From Chionoecetes opilio (lineage: Eukaryota > Arthropoda > Malacostraca > Decapoda > Majidae): a stretch of DNA of 64,000 nucleotides. Position numbers and translations under genes: made by a program. The stretch lies in assembly GCA_016584305.1 (NCBI GenBank), contig JACEEZ010020120.1, positions 514,570 through 578,569 on the forward strand, in the 5' to 3' direction. The notes beneath the pieces are model-generated. The model saw only the letters and a list, made by a program, of their open reading frames with translations, ran no database searches and was not told the origin of the DNA. Below, in pieces: positions 60,373 through 64,000 of the stretch; position 1 is the first letter of the stretch; the number at the start of each line of letters is the position of its first letter.

Positions 60373-61622
60373 ATGCCGTTCAATTCTGGTCGCCCTGTTT
60401 CGTAAAAGACCAAGCAAAATTGGAATCAGTACAAAGAAGAGCAACCAAACAAATTCCATCTCTGCGAAATTCATCTTATGAAGAGAGACTGCGGAAAATT
60501 AATATGTTTTCCTTAAAGGATCGTAGAATCCGTGGGGACTTGATAGAAACCTTTAAGATCCTAAAAGGATTTGATGTCATTAATCAAGAGAACCTATTCG
60601 AGCTTTCAACTCAAGTGACAACAAGAAATAATGGTTTAAAACTAAACGGTCAACGTTGCATCACTGATCTCCGTAAAAATTATTTCAATGTTGTGACGAA
60701 GGTTCATATTTCCCGCGTATGTGTTGAGAGGTCAAGATGGCCGGGGCAGAGCGTTAGCCCCGCCCCTTTGGAGGAAATATGGGTAACGAGAGGGTTGCCA
60801 CCCGCCGCCAGATAGGTCACCCATATAAAACAGGTCGTGACCCTTGCCTCGTCCCCCACTCCAATCATTTCCACTCTTATAGGGTTGTGTGAGGAGCCAC
60901 TGTGACGGCGTGGGCACACCACGTGGGAGGCTGTGTGAGTCCTCCTTTCTAACCCTTGATACCAGGGTATTGTGAGTATCTTGTAAAGTGCTTTCATCAT
61001 TATTAGTTCACCGATGTCGGGTGGGCTGTATTTACGGAAAGTGAGAGTAGAGGGAAGTGGGTTTGATGAGGCTCAGTAGAAAGCGCTCTTTGTGATTGGG
61101 AGGATAACGTTCAGTAGAAGCGTTGTGTGGTGTATAGAGGCTCAGTAGAAGCTCTCTTGGTTATGTGATGAGGCTCAGTAGAAGCACTCTAAGGTTGTAT
61201 GTTATGTATAGAGACTCAGTTAGAAGTGCTCTTAGGTGTTTTTGTGTGTTGAGCCGGAGGTTAAGAGAGAGACGGAAAGTGAGAGTGAGTGAGATTTTGG
61301 TAGCGCTGCGCGTGATATCCCTACCTGCGATTTTTCTGTGACCGTGCATTCAAGCGTTTATTTGTTGTACCAAGGAATTGGAGTTAAGTGTTAATTATAA
61401 AAGGGATTTCATATGTTGATCTTGTTTTAAATATCCTGAATTAACTTAATTAGACCCACGTGTCCCTGGGGCATGGCCTGGGGTGGCGACCTTGTGTCAC
61501 CGACCGTGACAATGTGATCGATGGAACAAGTTACCAGCAAATGTTGTCGAAGCCAGCACAATAACTACATTTAAAAACAGACTTGACGCGCACTGTAAAG
61601 TAAATGGGTATTGATAGTCCCC
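60373..61622 (+). pseudogene. CR1 reverse transcriptase C-terminus, interrupted
   Basis: Part one (60,373-60,691) reads VQFWSPCFVKDQAKLESVQR to GQRCITDLRKNYFNV with changes from copies A/B (KLN to KIN, RILGD to RIRGD). Part two after the LTR reads RWNKLPANVVEASTITTFKN and RLDAHCKVNGY in a frame shifted relative to part one. Lacks the whole catalytic palm, so it cannot be active. Confidence 0.88.
60692..61511 (+). mobile_element. Solo LTR with 4-bp target duplication, block D
   Basis: 820 bp from TGTGACGAAGGTTCATAT to CACCGACCGTGACA, with TGT...ACA ends, flanked by ATGT on both sides (60,688-60,691 and 61,512-61,515); a 5-bp AATGT reading is also possible. A TATA box (TATAAAA, 60,834-60,840) lies 143 bp in, as expected for the LTR promoter. 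Five imperfect copies of GAGGCTCAGTAGAAGC(A)CTCT lie at 61,065-61,230. No internal region is present. The same LTR occurs twice around an internal region in block C. Confidence 0.88.
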
Positions 61623-61885
61623 TGCGAATTCATATTAGTCCCCCGGATCGATTAGTTGTATTTGGTATGGTAGTTGTAGTTAGTTATTTCATACCCTATC
61701 TTTTCTGCACTACGAAACTTCCATGTTCCTATCTTCTTTAGGGACATGGTATCATTTTCCAACTATTTTCTTGCAAGTAGTTGATAGTTAGTAGTATGTA
61801 GTTTCAGCAGATACGCTCGTCATGGACCAATAGGTCTCCTGGTGTCTGTTATTCCTATGTAATCCTATGTAATCCTATGTAATCC

Positions 61886-62244
61886 TCCTCCTCCTCCTCC
61901 TCCTCTTCCTCTGCCTTCTCCTCCCACAGGAAATAATGAATGACCCCGTAAATTGAGCAGGTGAAAATACCAGGAAGGCGCCTCGCTTAAAGTTGAAGCC
62001 ACTGCATCACAAGCTTCAGATTCCTCGATTCCTCTCTTCTTCCTCCTCCTCCAGCTCTTTGTCTTCCTCCTCCAGCTCTTTGTCTTCCTCCTCCAGCTCT
62101 TTGTCTTCCTCCTCCTCCTCCTCCTCCTCCTCCAGCTCTTTGTCCTCCTCCTCCAGCTCCTGCTCCTCCTCCTCCTATTCATCTATACATGTTTACTTCC
62201 CGTTTATTATCTTGGTTGTCATCCCGTCCCTAATAATAATCTCC
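61886..62244. repeat. (CCT)n and CTCCAGCTCTTTGTCTTC array
   Basis: CCT/CTT tract at the CR1 3' end (61,884-61,920), a unique 110 bp, then about five copies of CTCCAGCTCTTTGTCTTCCT with CCT expansions (62,040-62,180). Confidence 0.88.
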
Positions 62245-62508
62245 ATCAAGTATAGACGTCCAGCCTCTGGCCCCTACTTTAGCTGTAAACTACTCCTAAA
62301 TATTATCGGATTGAGCTGAAATTTGACATGCAAGTAGTGCTGTCAAAATCAACGGGGGTCTGTAAAATAAACTTTTTGCATAGAACAAGCCCTTAATGAG
62401 TAATTCACGTGATGAGTTAATTGGCTGGAACGTGGCTCGCTGTCACGTTCCAGCCGCAAGAACTGAGCCAAAAGCAAAGGGGCCAGAGGCTGGACGTCTA
62501 TACTTGAT
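62245..62508. mobile_element. 264-bp inverted-repeat element
   Basis: Perfect 30-bp terminal inverted repeats: ATCAAGTATAGACGTCCAGC... (62,245-62,274) and its complement ending ACGTCTATACTTGAT (62,479-62,508). Inside are the module GGATTGAGCTGAAATTTGAC and the palindrome GGCTGGAACGTG/CACGTTCCAGCC (62,422-62,454) that recur in the larger foldback element next to it. No coding capacity. Flanks (ATCTCC, GTATATG) show no obvious target duplication. Confidence 0.8.
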
Positions 62509-62554
62509 GTATATGGGAAACAAGTAAGTAGCGGGAAGATATAAGTGTTATTGG

Positions 62555-63057
62555 CAGCTCGCTTCGCTCGCTGCCGCTTACCATAAGACCCGTGGAACCA
62601 AGTTTCCGCCAAAAAGTGTATAACTACTCCTAAATATTGTCGGATTGAGCTGAAATTTGACATGCCAGTAGTGCTGTCAAAATCAATGGGGTTGTCGGAA
62701 GAATTTTTTTTGCGTAAAACAAGCCTTAATGAGAAATTTAGCGTAAAATACTCCTAATTATTGTTGGATTGAGCTGACATTCGACATGAAAAGTAGTGCG
62801 GGTAAAAATAAATGGGGGTCTGTAAAACAAATTTGTTGTTTAGAATAACCCCTTAATGAGTAATTCACGTAATGAGTTAATTGGCTGGAACGTGGCTCGC
62901 TGTCACGTTCCAGCCGCAAGAACTGAGCCAAAAAGCAAAGGGCCAGAGGCTGGACGTCTATACTTGATACACTTTTTGGCGGAAACTTGGTTCCACGGGT
63001 CTTATGGTAAGCGACAATGTCGACAATGTCAATAACCTACTACTACTACTACTACTA

Positions 63058-63088
<31 letters not shown>

Positions 63089-63539
63089 GCTACTACTACT
63101 ACTACTACTACTACTACTGCTACTACTATCAAGTATAGACGTCCAGCCTCTGGCCCCTTTGCTTTTGGCTCAGTTCTTGCGGCTGGAACGTGACAGCGAG
63201 CCACGTTCCAGCCAATTAACTCATTACGTGAATTACTCATTAAGGGCTTGTTCTATGCAAACAGTTTGTTTTACAGACCCCCGTTGATTTTGACCGCACT
63301 ACTTGCATGTCGAATTTCAGCTCAATCCGACAATAATTAGGAGTAGTTTACGCATATTACTCATTAAGGGCTTGTTTTACGCAAAAAGTTTCTTCCGACG
63401 ACCCCCATTGATTTTGACAGCACTACTTGCATGTCAAATTTCAGCTCAATCCGATAATATTTAGGAGTAGTTATACACTTTTTGGCGGAAACTTGGTTCC
63501 ACGAGTCTTATGGTAAGCGACAGCGAGCGAAGCGAGCTG
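62555..63539. mobile_element. Modular foldback element, 412-414 bp arms
   Basis: Left arm 62,555-62,968 and right arm 63,128-63,539 are inverted copies. Each outer end begins with the near-palindrome CAGCTCGCTTCGCTCGCTG (complement CAGCGAGCGAAGCGAGCTG). Within each arm the module TGAGCTGAAATTTGACATGC...AGTAGTGCTGTCAAAATCAA occurs twice in tandem, as in Drosophila FB elements whose inverted repeats contain internal direct repeats. The palindrome GGCTGGAACGTG-spacer-CACGTTCCAGCC sits near each inner end. The 159-bp centre contains CACTTTTTGGCGGAAACTTG, repeating the arm end, and (TAC)n (63,030-63,127). No protein is encoded. Confidence 0.85.
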
Positions 63540-63693
63540 TTAACTACTACTACTACTACTACACATGTTCCCGTCCTTGATGTTGGTTCACTAAGCCAGA
63601 TTCCTCCCGCTTTCCTCTCATTCTGTAATACCTTCACGTTCCGTATTAATGCAAACCAACCCTCCAACTTCGTTAATACTTCCCTTATTCCCG
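63540..63693. other. Unique spacer before the CCTAA tract
   Basis: Short ACT run, then sequence also present at about 54,924-55,076 in block C (AATGCAAACCAACCCTCCAA, CTTCGTTAATACTTCCCTTA). No gene recognised. Confidence 0.5.
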
Positions 63694-64000
63694 CCTAAAC
63701 TAAACTAAACCTAACCTAACCTGACCTAACCTAACCTAATCTAACCTAACCTAACAACCTAACCTCAACCTAACCTAACCTAACCTAACCTAACCTAATC
63801 TAACCTGACCTAACCTGACCTGACCTAACCTCAACCTAACCTAACCTAACCTAACCTAACCTAACCTAACCTAACCTCAACCTAACCTAACCTAACCTAA
63901 TCTAACCTAACCTAACCTAATCTAACCTAACCTCAACCTAACCTGACCTAACCTAACCTGACCTAACCTAACCTAACCTAACCTAACCTAACCTAACCTA
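63694..64000. repeat. CCTAA (TTAGG complement) tract at window end
   Basis: About 60 units of CCTAA with regular CCTGA, CCTCAA and TCTAA variants, continuing past the window edge. The TTAGG unit is the ancestral arthropod telomere repeat. The degeneracy and the matching tract inside block C argue for an interstitial or subtelomeric repeat rather than a functional telomere. Confidence 0.92.

Larger units (their letters stand above)
60373..61885 (+). mobile_element. CR1-like LINE, copy D, split by a solo LTR
   Basis: CR1 sequence runs from 60,373 (HAVQFWSPCFVKDQAKLE) to 60,691, is interrupted by an 820-bp solo LTR, and resumes at 61,516 to its 3' tail of CCTATGTAAT units (61,853-61,884), which leads into (CCT)n. 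More strongly 5'-truncated than copies A and B. It keeps a 48-bp in-frame segment (coding GQRCITDLRKNYFNV) that A and B lack and that is typical of CR1 polymerases. Confidence 0.9.

Noticed and set aside
63694..64000. A true chromosome end.
   Set aside because: Repeats are degenerate and a matching tract sits internally at 55,077-55,465, so an interstitial or subtelomeric tract is more likely.

Overview
This window looks like repeat-dominated nuclear DNA from an arthropod, most likely a decapod crustacean. The evidence is the very high density of long pure dinucleotide and trinucleotide tracts, tracts of the pentamer CCTAA (the complement of the arthropod telomere unit TTAGG), several CR1-type and RTE/L1-like non-LTR retrotransposon fragments, and a tRNA-derived SINE. 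The species assignment is inference. I recognise no intact host protein-coding gene, no rRNA gene and no functional tRNA gene. Nearly every long open frame is a translated microsatellite or minisatellite; the only recognisable proteins are broken retrotransposon reverse transcriptases.

Layout. 1-9,046: trinucleotide, CT/GA and CA tracts, one LINE 3' end (1,650-2,245), an ~85-95 bp minisatellite (2,785-4,070) and a CpG-rich, CCAAT/CRE-bearing segment (4,340-4,885) that is the best candidate for a host promoter. 9,047-10,308: CR1 copy A (minus). 10,309-15,498: GGA tracts, a retroelement inserted into one of two tandem target copies, a 46-copy 23/25-bp satellite, a TTAA-flanked MITE and a 370-bp foldback MITE. 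15,499-19,045: a 3.5-kb array of a 17-18 bp unit. 19,166-19,591: one MITE inserted inside another copy of itself at TTAA. 19,660-25,560: pyrimidine, GT/GGGT, CAGT and GTA arrays. 25,595-26,705: CR1 copy B (plus), closely matching copy A. 26,706-39,420: more arrays, two further MITE copies, one poly-A-tailed LINE 3' end. 39,430-40,556: minisatellite split by a SINE. 41,290-42,560: a noisy 26-27 bp array.

42,760-64,000 is a set of repeated blocks. Two adjacent blocks (about 42,760-45,400 and 45,400-47,900) each carry an RTE/L1-like LINE, an AT tract and a repeat I call family F. Block C (47,020-55,465) and block D (59,370-64,000) share the order F, CR1, LTR insertion, CR1 3' end, foldback elements, CCTAA tract. 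In C the CR1 appears to hold a complete LTR-internal-LTR element; in D the same site holds a solo LTR with a 4-bp target duplication. Block C and its surroundings differ from D mainly by dinucleotides turned into homopolymers, which looks like unpolished sequence rather than biological decay.

There is no metabolic or operon logic. What the parts do together is record transposition: empty sites, nested insertions, target duplications and microsatellite-bounded LINE insertions can be read directly.
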